Positions 10,345 to 22,151 are shown, counted from the first letter of the stretch. The stretch is DNA of 64,000 bases from Euclidia mi (GCA_944739405.2 OX123182.2:60143183-60207182), one strand, 5' to 3'. The notes: generated by a model not told the origin, from the letters alone. Made by a program: numbers and translations.

Positions 10345-13300
10345 CATATAGATAGATAGATAGATAACAACTTTATTGCGCAAATACAATTGTTACAAAT
10401 TATGTATAGATATCTTAAATTTACAAAAAAAAAATGTAAATGCACAAGGGCGGCATTATCGCAAAATACGACTTCTTACAGGCAACCTTAGGATGGACAG
10501 ACTGGAAAGGATAGGTTTGATGGTGTAGTTATCAAATGTATGTGGAAACTTATAGTTATTTGAATGCAATGTACATACATATGTAGATACCTATATATAT
10601 TTATATAAATACATATACAAAAAACATAAGGTATACAGGTTACAAATAATACATATATACATACTAACGATACATAATTTTAATACACATATATATAAAT
10701 ATATAATTCCATTATAAAACATTTAATTATATACATAATTATATAAATACTGAGAACAGTGGTAAAGTTTAGATAACAGATTAAAGTGACAAATAGTGCT
10801 TATTTAATGCATTTTTAAATATATCGAGTGATTTAGCTTGCCTAACTTCAACCGGAAGCGCATTTCACAAACGTACAGCTTGAACAGCAAAGGATTTGTC
10901 GTAGAAGTTTGTGGAATGGGTTGGCATCTGCAGTCTCAGATCCACCGACGACCTCAAGGTCCTTGAATGTGTGTCATGGAGGAACTTAAAACGTTCTTTG
11001 AGATATGTAAGGGAAATTGGATTAAATAACACATTATATAGTAACATAAGAATATGGGTATTCCGGCGAAGACGAATTGGAAGCCACTTGAGCCTAGATC
11101 GAAATTCAGATACATGATCATATTTGCGTAAACCAAAAATGAATCTTATACAGAAATTTTGGAAAATTTTTAAGATCAAGATAGCTGACATCGGCATAAT
11201 CGAGTATTGGGAGAAGCAAGGATTGTGCAAGCGCAATCTTGGTGGTTGTGGGAAGAAAGTTCCGCAGCCTACGCAACGATCCTGCTGAGGCAAACAGTTT
11301 GCGACTTGTTTCCTGTATTTGAATTCCCCATTATAAAGTTTTATCCAGATAAATACCTAGGTTTTTTACACTATCTGAGATTCTTAAGATTTTTCCGTCG
11401 AACTCAATCTGAGGCAGCTGCGTCCAGTTTACCTTGGAAATTATCCTGGAACTGCCGATCAGAATAACTTGAGTTTTTGACGGGTTCACCTTTAGGCCAT
11501 ACTTTCTGCTCCACGTACAAATTTGCGCCAGATCCAACTTTATGTTGGTAAACGCCTCTGAAATCGTCCCAAGTGGTCCCTGTGAATATATCTGTAAATC
11601 ATCTGCATAAAGGTGGTAGGACGAAAGTAAGTTTTTGGAGATAGAATTTATGAAAATTGCGAACAGTAATGGTGATAGCACTCCACCCTGCGGTACACCG
11701 ACAGATGTATTACATCATGAGGTGTACGACTCATCAACGCGTATACGCTGTCGGCGTCCAAACAGATAACTACGAAACTAGTCAATTACCATTGGAGATA
11801 TGTTAATAGAGCGGAGAATGGCAAGCAGGATGTAGAAATCCACAGTGTTAAATGCGTTACTAAAATCAAGTAAGGAGATAAGCGTGAGTTTTCCACCATC
11901 CATGCCCAGCCTTATCTCATCAGTAATATGAACCAATGCTGTGGTGGTACTATGTCCAGGGCGAAAACCGGATTGGAAAGGATTCAGGAGAACATTCTTG
12001 GAAAGAAAAGAAGAGAGTTGTGCGTGTACAAGACGCTCAAAGACTTTGGAAAGGAAGGGTAGTATGGATATTGGATGGCAGTCAGTATAGGAACAGGGTT
12101 TGGATTTTTAGGTATCGGAATTACTTGGGCATCTTTCCATGCTGATGGAAAGACACCGCTAGAAACAGAGTAGTTCAAGATATGACAAAGGACAGACATG
12201 ATTTCATCAAGAATAGGTAGGATCATGTTTCGACTGATATAGTTATTGCCAACAGCATTGGAGGAGATCGAAATTATGCTCTTTTTAACATCACAACCGA
12301 AAAATTGCTCGAAAACAAAAGGGGAATATTTGGGAGTTGGGATACGTGAAAGATCTAGTAAAGTGTTTGTTTTTGTTGTCCCATCAAAGTTGGACGAAGC
12401 AGTGAAATGTGCGTTAAGCGAATCGATATTTATCTTTGGGGATTGTGTCATTGCGTGATTTGCCAACTCCCAAGGTTCTCAGAAATTTTCAGATTTTAAC
12501 TGGATCTCCATTTTCAACCAATTTGTGAATATGGTGGCGCTGTGGTTTCCGACACACCTTATTGCAGAGATTCCTGGCACTAATGTATTTTTCCAAATTC
12601 ACAGGGGTTGGACGACATTTATATTTCGCCTTGGCAGCAGCTTTCTTAGACATAAATATTTTGATTTCATCAGTGAGCCAAGGTGCAAGTAGATGTTTTA
12701 ATTTAATGGCACGGATTGGTGCATGCTTATCGTACAGCTGAGTTAATTTATCTGTAAGTATTTGTACTTTGTCATCTACACAGTCTGATGAGAATATAGG
12801 AGACCAATCAATGCTACGGGCATCTGCGCAGAGCTTCAACCGATCCATACCCCCGAAATTGCGCTGCATAATGGTTCTCGGTTTTGCCTTTGGTGGGCGT
12901 ATTTTATAGTAAATATATATTAAATCATGGTAGGAGAACGCATCTGCAGAGCACTGACCATGCTTGGAAACAAAAGTAGGGGAAGAAGTGAAAATGAGAT
13001 CAAGAAGAGAAGGTACAGAGTTTGGAAAATGATGTGTAGCATTAAGGGTAAGAATAGATAAATTACTAGAATTTAAAATACGCTCAAATATGGTGGAACG
13101 ACTATCCTGTTTTGAGACAGGTGTTGAAATCGCCCATTATAATTGTGTGACTGTAAGAAGGTACCAAAGTTTCTAGGATATGTTCAAAAGAAGGGAAAAA
13201 TTTAAACGTAACGAAGGAAAATAATAAACACCTAGAAGAACTTTAGTACGATTTAGTTCCACTTCTAAAAAGAGATGCTCGCCGGCATTCGAGGGTGGGG

Positions 13301-13700
13301 GTTGTGACGAGATGCTTGCTATACGGTAAGGAATTTGAGCACGTAGGTATATAGCAACCCCGCCACCAGCACCAACCGCACGATCATTTCTAATTAGGTG
13401 GTACCCCGGAAGAGAATACGAGGCTGATGGGAGGCATGGTTAGAGCCATGACTCTGAAACGAGAATAGCATGTATGTTCTTACAGTCAAAGGTTGTCAGC
13501 ATATCCGGGAAATGAGCTGGAATACTTTGGGCATTTACATGGACTACATTAAAGTTCCTTGCGACGTCGGAAAACTGAGACTGAAGAATTTCTGCAAGTG
13601 AAGGCAAACTAGAGAAGCTGTCATTATGACTACTAGCTGTTAAAAAACTTTCATTATCACTATTTGTATCTAGCATCATGTCTACTATAATAGATAATAT
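10345..13700 (-). mobile_element. Jockey/CR1-superfamily LINE, decayed
   Basis: Read on the minus strand it has, in order, an apurinic-type endonuclease (13679 to about 12900), a linker (12869-12489), reverse transcriptase (12466-11331) and a C-terminal domain (11293 to about 10788). An AT-rich 3' UTR then ends at ATTGCGCAATAAAGTTGT-type sequence followed by a GATA/TATC microsatellite (10351-10366). An end in a short tandem repeat instead of poly(A) is typical of CR1/Jockey-like LINEs. No ORF1 is visible upstream of 13.7 kb, so the copy is 5' truncated or its ORF1 is too diverged to see. It cannot move: the ORF has several stops and frameshifts. Confidence 0.75.
10788..13679 (-). pseudogene. 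LINE ORF2 pseudogene: endonuclease plus reverse transcriptase
   Basis: The endonuclease start reads VVHVNAQSIPAHFPD and ILVSESWL (the N and E of the EN active site). It then continues past a stop as a run with AGGGVAIYLRAQIPYRI. The linker (12869-12489) has APWLTDEIK, typical of the segment before the polymerase. The RT holds VFPSAWKDAQVIPIPK (motif 1-like), a GFRPGHST block, LLDFSNAFNTVD (first catalytic Asp), SVGVPQGGVLSPLLF and LYADDLQIY (catalytic YADD). The C-terminal part includes FRSRLKWLPIRLRRN and ends near 10788. The enzyme would nick DNA and prime cDNA synthesis at the nick. Breaks lie near 13440, 12870, 12480, 11984, 11700 and 11300, so it is dead. Confidence 0.75.
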
Positions 13701-14190
13701 ATATAACTATACCTAGTATATATATACTTATAATAATAAATAAATATACATTTATGATTTTAATACTTAAATAATATATATATATATATTGTAAGGCTAT
13801 GTATACTCAAATGTCCACCCGCCAGTTGCGTGTTACAATAAGAAAAATAACACAACACAGCTTTACAGCACTGAGAAAAAGAAAATTAAAAAGAAAAGAA
13901 AAGAAAGAAAAAAAAAGTGATTTTTATGATACGGACTAGGTAAATTTATTAAACATTTAATCATAAGAGTCTGAGAGATAAAAAACCTATGATTCAGATG
14001 GGCAGTACAGATTTAACAGGTTAGAAGAACAAGTGACATAACTGACGTATGTTATGTCAAGCTTGTCTGTCAAAGTGAAGAAAATAAACATTGTGATGTG
14101 ATATTAGATATAATTATTAGATAAGAAGAAGGTAGTAACAATGAAAAGAATAGAAAATAATGTAAATTCACCCAGTCACGTAAATAAATA
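13701..14190. other. AT- and A-rich low-complexity sequence
   Basis: It has TA-rich runs (13710-13790) and an A-rich purine run near 13880-13920. No gene is seen. Confidence 0.4.
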
Positions 14191-14205
14191 AAAGGGAACC
14201 TATTT

Positions 14206-14474
14206 ATTTGAAGCCGCCGACCGCTTGGTTTTTGCAGCGGTAGTCTTCGTGGCAGGCTTCTCTGGATCAGCGCCTTTGATCCTGTTGAGGTCGCCCAAGC
14301 ACAGAACCCGATGCCGCTAACCATCCGCGCCAAGGACGAATACAGAGCCCTCCCTGGTCCAGCACTTCGTCACGCCAAACTACTCCCGCGCTGCCATGAA
14401 CGTTGTATGTCGCGTTCGGGTCAGAAACTTGGACAGTGTTAAACCGGATCCTTTTAACTTGGTTTTGGTGAACT
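14206..14474 (-). other. Unrecognised coding trace on the minus strand
   Basis: Three minus-strand frames relay one another: an upstream frame with RIRFNTVQVSDPNATYNVHG, then a short one, then a C-terminal piece with RVLCLGDLNRIKGADPEK and a Lys/Ala/Thr-rich basic tail ending at TAG (about 14206). The sharp composition change (GC-rich within AT-rich DNA) and the protein-like look suggest a decayed gene or processed pseudogene. A link to DNase II-like proteins through the short GDLNR string crossed my mind but is not supported enough to name. No splice sites were identified. Confidence 0.3.
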
Positions 14475-14639
14475 AAATGCTGTCTCGCACTGATGTGCTC
14501 TGTAACTTGACGACGATGGGTCTGGGCTTACTTGATTGATGACGGCCCATTCTGTGACATCGTTTGATATTGGCTATAGTGAACGCATCAATCTTCAGCT
14601 GTTGTTTCACCACTTGGACGTGAATCTAAACCATTCTCA

Positions 14640-14745
14640 AGTCCTCTTGAACAGACACAAAAAATTTCATCAAGATCGGTCCAGTCGTTCAGGAGGAGTT
14701 CAGTGACATACACACGCACACAAGAAATATATATATTAAGATTTG
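14640..14745 (+). repeat. RTE-type 3'-tail fragment
   Basis: AATTTCATCAAGATCGGTCC, CAGTCGTTCAGGAGGAGTTC and ACATACACACGCACACAAG, closing in an AT-rich end, form a tail often seen at the 3' ends of RTE LINEs and their short derivatives. Only about 100 bp are left. Confidence 0.5.
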
Positions 14746-14808
14746 CAGTGGCTTAAATTTGTCCACGTGCATGTCAGCTCGCTAAAGTGCGATTTATTTA
14801 TGTGTTTT

Positions 14809-14851
14809 AACTTTAAGGTGTAATTTCATTGCGAAATTACACCTTAAAGTT
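14809..14851. repeat. Perfect hairpin, 19-bp arms, 5-nt loop
   Basis: Arms 14809-14827 and 14833-14851 (AACTTTAAGG to CCTTAAAGTT) are exact reverse complements around ATTGC. Confidence 0.9.
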
Positions 14852-15275
14852 TCGCATTTTCACCTTATTTTCGCAAGGTGTGTACGGCATTTCACGGCAT
14901 AAATAACTGTTTCCGCTAGTGTTAGCTAAGCCTAGCCTACCTTAAAAGGCCTAATAGGCATCTTAGTAAACTAAAAAACATTTTAAACCGTTTTTTTTTT
15001 TAATTGATTGCCAACTTGCAGTGACTATTCCTTTCCTGGTCACGTGAGTCAGAGAGACGGAGGTGCATCGATCCTGCTCGCTGGACTGGCTGTCAGCTTG
15101 GCGTGCTCTAATCCTGAGCATCGTGCCACGTGCTGAAGTACCAACGAACGACTGGATCTGAGGGTTTGAGTGCACAGATTATTTCATTGTTGGCTGTTTG
15201 TTAATATTAATACCAGGTATTTATTACCATTTTCGCAATAAATTTGCATTTAGGTTGTATTAATTTGAATTTAGA
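14852..15275. other. Leader region of BEL/Pao element 1, no LTR found
   Basis: This stretch precedes the first gag codon. I could not find a 5' LTR matching 22152-22638 nor a clear primer-binding site. Either the 5' LTR was lost or this is unrelated flanking DNA. Confidence 0.35.
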
Positions 15276-15924
15276 ATGAGTCAGTCAGAGCTCGAGGTAG
15301 AATTGTTTGCTCTAATCAAGCAGCGAGGCATTATTAAGGGTAGGTTGACCAAATTCAGTGAATATGTTGTCAATTTAAATAGTTTGAAGGAAATACCTTC
15401 TATTAAGTACATGGAACTTTTATTAAAGTTAAATAGGATTCAATCTGTCATGAATGAATATGATACTATTCAAAATAGAAAAGATATATTACATTTTGAC
15501 TCTGATGAGCAAATTAAAGAAAGAGATATCATTGAAAACAAGTTTATAGCGTTAATATCGAGTAGTCAATATATTCTAGACAAATCTCCTCATAAAGGGT
15601 CTGTTGTCAACAACTGTGATCATGAATCAATAATAGCTGCAACTCTGAAATAGTAAATACTATTAAATTACCTACTATTAAGCTTCCTACATTTGGTGGC
15701 AATTATTTAAATCGGCTGGAATTTAAAGATACATTCCAGTCGGTCATTGATAGTAATGATAGTATACCACTTATAAATAAATTACACTACTTGCGGTCTG
15801 CACTAGAAGGGCTGTAGCTATCAAATCAATTGAATTTAGTGCTAAAAATTATAAAGTTGCTTGGCATCTGTTTTATAATTCACTACTTCTTTAGATATAT
15901 AATATCTTTATAATTCACTTTAGA

Positions 15925-17611
15925 GGCAGCGTATCAACGACACATTTGTCCACTTACTCCAAAACATATACAAGAACAGCACAGCAGCAATAAAGTTACA
16001 CACAGCTGGGCCATCGTTTCCCATTCATAAAGGTGTTAAACACGGCGATCCGCTATCTCCAAAATTATTTACAGCAGCGCTGGAAGATGTCTTTTTAACA
16101 CTTTACAATGACTGGCAGGACAAAGGCATTCTCATCGGGGAGAGGCGATTAACTTATCTACGCTTCACCGATGACATTGTCATATTTTCTAATTCAGCAG
16201 CTGAATTAGGCCTCATGCTCAACCAACTGAGCCAGGCTAGCCTCGAAGTGGGACTTTCCATGAACATGGAAAAGACCAAAATTATGACCAATGAGAAAGT
16301 GTGTAATATTATGGTTGGAGGTGTGAGGATTGAACATGTCCATGAATATACCTCGGCCAAATAGTCTCCTTTCAGGCAAGGCAAGACAAAGAGGTTGCAC
16401 GACGCACTGCAATGAGAACGCCTGGAAGAGCTATTGGTCGATGAAAGCCCTAATGAAAGGATCTCTCCCATTAAGTTTAAAGAGAAAACTCATGGATATG
16501 TGTATTCTTCCCACCCTCACTTACGGATCACAAACTTGGTCACTAACCGCTTGACCGCGCACAAGTGACTATTCTCCCTTTTTCGAAATTCCGTAGACCG
16601 CGCACAAGTGACTATTTTCCCTTTTTGGTTACAGCGCGTTACTCTTTCAGAATTTACTGTTTCTTTCTATTACGTAATGTTTTAAATCCATTTTCTCTGT
16701 TATATTCAAATCATTGAACATTTCTTCATGCTAAAAATACGAAGCGAGTCTTAAAATCGTTAACCCGGAACGAAAATATATTGTCAAATGCCACTCTTTG
16801 TTTCGCGCGCTCCGTGATTACGTGCTAATCGTATGCATGTAATTAAATATTTTTATACTATGATACATGTTTTTTTTTATTTAATTCGGTGTAGATAGAA
16901 TCCCTCTACTGTGAAAACTCATTAAATATGTATGTCATCGATTTACTTTTTAAAATAATCCTGTTTAAAATACACAAAGTGTTTTTTTCAACGATAGTCA
17001 ATGTTCGCTGCTAAGTATAGTAAATTAGAAACTAAATATCAACAAAGAATTCATACGACTTGAACGAGTCATTTATAAGGTTGAAGAAAAACATCACTTC
17101 AACTTACTCATGTTACCGACTTATCAACAATAAATGTTTATGTTAGCGCGCCCATCTGGCGAACGGCGGCGCGACATTTTGTTTAGAACGTGAGCGGTCG
17201 AGGCAATTCGGCGAATTGGTGCTAGCGGCCAAGCGGTTAACGTAAAAGCAAAAGACCGCACTCGGGGTTAGTAAGAGGGCAATGGAACGTAGTATATTGG
17301 GAGTCAAACTTACAGCCCGCATCAGAAACACAATGCTACGTTCCAAAACACAAATTGTCGATGTAGGCCACTCAGCTGCCAAATTAAAATGGAATTGGGT
17401 GGGCCACATTTGCCGTATGCCAGAACCATTATGGGCAGGAACAACCGCAAGGTGGATGCCTAGTAGCAATAACCGGCAACTGGGAAGGCCCAGAAGGAGA
17501 TGGCGGGATGAGTTGGACGCATATCGGAGAGATTGGCGCGAACTCGCATGTGATCGCGACAGGTGGAAGTTGGAAGGGGAGGTCTTTGCCCACCAGTGGG
17601 ACACAAATTAG
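15925..17611 (+). pseudogene. RTE LINE reverse transcriptase, interrupted
   Basis: The RT part reads FPIHKGVKHGDPLSPKLF (GV.QGDPLSP motif), YLRFTDDIVIFSNSA (catalytic DD, with FTDD in place of the usual FADD/YADD), LNQLSQASLEVGLSMN and KTKIMTN. A frame shift follows, then LKRKLMDMCILPTLTYGSQTW. After the MITE it continues ERSILGVKLTARIRNT, KLKWNWVGHICRMP and GRPRRRWRDEL, ending RDWRELACDRDRW. The last two blocks are the RTE signature near the C-terminus. The missing endonuclease and the breaks show a dead, truncated copy. Confidence 0.85.
16547..17236. mobile_element. MITE, about 690 bp, TTAA-type target site
   Basis: Terminal inverted repeats CCGCTTGACCGC (left) and GCGGCCAAGCGG (right) differ at one position. 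The right flank is TTAA (17237-17240) and the left flank CTAA (16543-16546), consistent with a TTAA duplication and one mutation, as for piggyBac-type elements. The insertion splits the RTE frame between TWSLT and KAKDRTR. The left part carries a direct repeat: GACCGCGCACAAGTGACTAT at 16553 and again at 16596. No transposase is encoded, so the element is non-autonomous. The superfamily is inferred from TTAA alone. Confidence 0.65.
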
Positions 17612-18340
17612 ACTGGTAATAATAATAATTGGGATCTGTTGTGTCAAAGATTTGATAACAAAATTTGCTAATTAACAATCATTTAAAGGCTTCATTCAAT
17701 ATTGATGCGCTTCAGAAAGAGTCTTTTAAGTCACTGCGTTTTATTGTTGACCATGTTTTAAAGCATCTGCGTGCCTTAGATACTCTTGGCCAACCTACAA
17801 ATATGTGGGATGTGCTTATAATTTAAATGATATCTACAAAACTAGATGCGCACACAAGTAGGAAATGGGAGGAACATAAGTCCGCCCTCACCGATCTGCC
17901 ATTACTTGGAGAATTTTATACATTCCTGCGTGGCCGAGCTGATATTCTGGAAACCATGTTTCTAAACAGCAGCCGCTCTGATAGGCAATTTGAAACTTTT
18001 GCAAGTTTGAATTCAAATAAACAATCTAAAAGTTTTGTATTATCTGTAAATAAGGACACAAAAGGTTCCTGCATTTTATGTAATGAGAATCAATCTTTGC
18101 ATGAATGTAAATTGTTTAAAGGTGTGAGTATAGAGGCTCGTTTAGCTAAGGTAAATAATTTGAATTTATGTAAGAATTGCTTACGCGGTGGCCACAAGTC
18201 TTTTCAGTGTCAGTTAAGCGCTCTATGTCGCACATGTAAAAGGAAACATAATTCCTTGTTCCACATTAATAAGGCTAGTATGACAACTACTGATACTGAA
18301 CAACCTTGTACTTCGTCCTCTCTACCTGTGTCACTTTCTG

Positions 18341-18894
18341 TGGCATGTAATAGCCAGGTTTTATTGTGCACTGCCTTGGTGGAAATTTTAATTAATAACA
18401 AATCATATACTGCCCGTGCACTGCTTGACACAGGGAGCCAGTCATCATTTATTACAGAAAATTTTAAGAGGAAGATAGGGCTTGTTACTAACCCTGGTGG
18501 TTCAGTGAATGTTTTAGGTATTAATAATGCAACATGTAATATAACTGAAAGATGTAATTTGCAATTGAAATCTAAATATATGTCTTTTGAAATTAAGGTT
18601 AGTTGCTTAGTAGTGCCCAGGATATCAAGAGTTTTGCCAAGCTCTCTGATTAATGCAGAAACATTTAATATACCAAATAATATTAATTTAGCTGATCCTA
18701 GGTATTTCTCTCCAAGTGAGATAGATATTCTTTTCGGAGCGAATGTTTACTGGTATATAGTAGGTTCAAATATTATCAGATTAGGTAAAGGTAAACCAGT
18801 ATTGCAAGAGTCAAAGTTAGGATGGCTTATAAGTGGCCCTATAATAATGAGTCAACCTAGTGCTAAGGTATATTGTAATTTTGTCAGGAATTGA
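18341..18894 (+). pseudogene. BEL/Pao 1 aspartic protease region
   Basis: It continues the 17827-18894 frame. The active-site block is ALLDTGSQSSFIT (D-T-G), followed by GINNATC and a long beta-rich segment ending ADPRYFSPSEIDILFGANVY. The ADP.F..P..ID.L.GA.VY block is the conserved region after the protease in BEL/Pao pol. The protease would cut the Gag-Pol polyprotein. The frame ends at TGA (18892-18894) and the RT continues in another frame. Confidence 0.8.
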
Positions 18895-20664
18895 AGGATT
18901 CCTTAGAAAAGTTTTGGCATGTTGATGATGTACCTGTTACTAAAACATTTTCTATTGAGGAACAGCTTAGTGAAGATCATTATTTAAAAAATGTGTCTTT
19001 GTTAGCAGATGGTTGATTTTCTGTGGCTATGCCTATGAAACAGGAACCTGTAGGGTCTCTTGGTAATTTTTATTTTATAGCAAAGAAACGTTTCGAAAAC
19101 TTAGAAAGAAAATTTTAAAGATATCCAAGTTTAAAGGAAGATTATGTAAATTGTATTAACGAGTATGCTGAATTGGGCCATTTGACTGAAATAGCCAGAC
19201 CGGTATTCGGATACTTTATGCCACATCATGCGGTAATTCGTGAGAAGAGTGAAACCACAAAGCTGAGGGTAGTATTCAATGCTTCTTCTAAGACAAGCTC
19301 TGGCAAGTCACTTAATGACATTCAATCGATTGGTCCAGTTATACAAAATGACTTATTAAATATTATGTTGCGCTTTCGCACTCATAAATATGTTATTAGC
19401 GGTGATATAGAAAAAATGTTTAGGCAGATTTATCTTAGAGAGTCACAGCGCCATCTACAATTACCTAATACTGTGGAGGGAGTATAAAACCCTGCCAATT
19501 AAGGTGTTGCAGCTTAATACTGTAACATATGGAACAGCATCTGCACCTTCTCTAAGTACTAAGTGTCTTTTTCAACTGGCAAAGGAATGCCTGGAGCCTA
19601 AAATTAGTAATATAATTAAAAATGATTTCTATTATGATGACCTTAGTACCGGTGCAGAGACGGAGGAGGAATTGGTTTTAATTTATAAGAAAGTGACTCA
19701 AACATTATCTTTGGGATGTTTCCCTTTAAGAAAAATACGGACAAACTGTCCTCAAATATTTGAGTGAGAACCCACATTAAATAGTACATTAGAATTGACT
19801 AAACTGTCTACTGTTTTAGGTTTAAATTGGTGTCCTAAAACTGACACATTGCAATTTCCTACTTATATAGAATCTGTACCTAATACTACAAAAAAAACAA
19901 TATTTTCTACTACTTGTAAAATTTTCGATCCTTTAGGTATTTTGTGTGCTTGCATCATAACAGCAAAAATTATTTTACAACGTCTTTGGTGTACTAAGTT
20001 AGATTGAGATGATCCTGTGCCCAATGATATTAAAAATAATAGGTCCACACTTATTAATAGTTTGGCAATCTTTTCTTCTATGCAGGTAGACAGAAATGTT
20101 ATTTGCCATTCTCCTGTGCTGGTAGAATTACACTGTTTTGTTGATGCCTCACAGAGCGCTTATAGTGGCTGTGTATATTTGCGCACAACTGATAGTAATA
20201 ATACAGTTTCGGTTAGACTATTGTGTGCTATGGCTCGAGTTGCGCCCTTGAAGCCAACTACGATCCCACGACTAGAGCTCGGCGGTGCTCTATTAGGAGC
20301 TAAGTTGTGTACAAAGGTTATTGAGTCACTTCGGTGTAATATTAGTCGTAAATTTATTTGGACCGATTCGATGGTTGTTTTGGGTTGGATTAAAACTCCC
20401 CCTAGAGATCTTAAAATATTTGTGTGTAACCGAGTAAATGAAATCAACCAGTTAACCACTGGATTCACTTTCAATAATGTACCTACTGACCAAAACCCAG
20501 CCGATCTTGCTTCTAGAAGAGTAAGCCCTAAGCAGATGGAGTCGTCTCTCCTGTGGTGGGAAGGGCCTTCGTTCCTCGCTAAAGAATCAAGCTATTGGCC
20601 TTCAAGAAAACAAATCCCTAATATTTTACCTGATGTTAGGGCTTCATGTAATATTGATTGCTAA
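18895..20664 (+). pseudogene. BEL/Pao 1 reverse transcriptase and RNase H
   Basis: The RT begins EKFWHVDDVP and continues with PHHAVIRE and LRVVFNASSKTSSGKSLND, then SGDIEKMFRQI (first catalytic Asp). It then passes a frame break into LNTVTYGTASAP and FYYDDL (19630; BEL elements usually have Y-V/M-DD). RNase H (20104-20520) has CFVDASQSAYSGCVYLR, PRLELGGALLGAKL (catalytic E), FIWTDSMVVLGW (catalytic D) and NPADLASR. These enzymes copy element RNA to DNA. Breaks lie near 19015, 19117, 19480, 19765 and 20005, so no continuous pol exists. Confidence 0.85.
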
Positions 20665-20780
20665 CTTGCTATTGAAGGGAATATAATTGAATTTGATAAC
20701 TATTCTAACTTTAGTAAATTGAAGAGAATAAATGCCTATGTATTGCGTTTCATATTTAACTGTAAAAATAAAATTCTAAA

Positions 20781-22117
20781 TTGCAAGGGCAATTAGATAT
20801 TAAGGAATTAAATTATTCTCTCTCCTTATTAGTTAAGTTTAGCCAGTTGGATAGCTATTCACAAGAAATAAAGCTTCTTAAGGAGAATAAGTCTCTTAAA
20901 AATAAAACAAAGTTATTGCCTCTCAATCCATTTATTGATAGGAATGGTATTTTAAGAATTGGAGGTCGTATTAAAAACTCAGATTATGAGTTTGATAAAA
21001 AACATTCTATAATTTTAGATGCAAAGCATAATTTAACAAAATTATTAGTGAGACATTACCACGAACGTTTATTTCATGCTGGTCCTCAACATTTATTAGC
21101 TTCAATAAGAGAACGATTTTGGCCCATAGATGGTAGACACTTGGTACGTAGCACAACCAGAAAGTGTTTAATTTGCACTCGATTTAGAGGAAAAACATTA
21201 CAACCCATAATGGGTAATTTACCAGTGGAAAGAAGTTGTGCTATGTTCCCTTTCTATTAAAGCGGTGCGGATTTTGCAGGTCCTTTTATGATTTCCAGCC
21301 ATAAGGGTAAAGGCAATCGTATCTCAAAGTGTTATTTATGTTTATTTGTTTGCCTTTCTACCAAAGCAATTCATTTGGAGTTAGTTAGCGATCTGAGCAC
21401 TGACGCATTTATTTTATCTTTAAGAAGGTTTGTTTCTAAGAGAGCAACTTCATGTGATTTATTACAATAATGGTACTTACTTCAAAGGCGCAAACAATGA
21501 ATTAAATAGAATACTCAGGTCCAGTCGTGAGCCAGTTATAAATTTTGCCACTATAAAGGCATCAAGTTCGTGTTCAGCCCCGCATATTCTCCTCATTTTT
21601 GAGGTATTTGGGAGGCTGGGGTCAAATCTGCTTAGCACCACTTAAATGTGTCGCAGGCAATGCTTCCCTGACATTTGAGGAGCTCGCTACGCTATTTGCA
21701 CAAATTGAGGCGATTTTAAACTCCCGTCATTTAACGCCTCTCTCCTCGGACCCAACTGATCCTTCTCCACTAACCCCAGGGCACTTTCTTGTTGGGCGGC
21801 CTCTGATGTCGGTGCTGTCAGAACCAATTGTTTGCGAGCGTCCCAATAGATACCAACTTATAGAAAAGTTGCGTCGGAACTTCTGGGAGAGGTGGCGCCA
21901 GGAGTACGTGGCTGAACTTCAACAGCGCACAAAATGGCGAACAACGCACGGTCAGCTGAACATTGGGGACCTCGTGATTCTCAAGGAGGACAACCTGCCT
22001 CCACTTCAATGGCGACTGGCCAGAATCAGTCGTCTGTATCCAGGAGATAGGATATTTAGAAGAGCAGTACACAAGATGTGCCCCTTACCGGCCATGGAAG
22101 GGGACGACACAGAATAA
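20781..22117 (+). pseudogene. BEL/Pao 1 integrase
   Basis: The zinc-binding N-terminus lies at 20930-21240: ILRIGGRI, then HYHERLFHAGPQHLL (HH) and KCLICTRFRG (CC). The core starts as GADFAGPF (first D), with HLELVSDLSTDAF and, across a break near 21468, a degenerate N-G-T block (second D region). The C-terminal part (21599-22117) has LFAQIEAILNSRHLTPL, LTPGHFLVGRPL, ERWRQEYV and LQWRLARISRLYPGD. This would insert element DNA into host DNA. Several breaks, including one that removes the region around the third acidic residue, make it inactive. Confidence 0.85.
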
Positions 22118-22151
22118 CGTTTGAAAGTCATCTTTTCAAAGCCCCGGAGGA

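Larger units (their letters stand above)
15873..17629 (+). mobile_element. RTE-clade LINE, 5' truncated, inserted in BEL gag
   Basis: The insertion is flanked by TGGCATCTGTT (15862-15872) and TGGGATCTGTT (17630-17640), an 11-bp target duplication with one mismatch. The interior encodes the RTE RT (about 15925-16546) and C-terminus (17250-17611) and ends AGTGGGACACAAATTAGACT with an AATAATAAT tail, the usual RTE terminus. It is itself split by a 690-bp MITE (16547-17236). Removing it restores the register of the BEL gag conserved block around VAW and LLCQRF. Confidence 0.8.
15276..18340 (+). pseudogene. BEL/Pao 1 gag (interrupted)
   Basis: The start ATG at 15276 opens a 125-codon frame with an acidic/basic helical N-terminus, the usual BEL gag beginning. 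A frame change near 15653 leads to LPTFGGNYLN and LHYLRSALEGL, the conserved gag core. The frame is cut at 15872 by the RTE element and resumes at 17630 with LLCQRFDNK, then TLGQPTNMWD and, from 17827, LDAHTSRKWEEH and LPLLGEFYTFL. Zinc-knuckle-like cysteines follow (CILCNENQSLHECKLF, LCKNCLRGGHKSFQC, CRTCKRKHNSLFH; 18071-18265). These would bind element RNA in the particle. The product is broken by several stops and the insertion. Confidence 0.8.
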
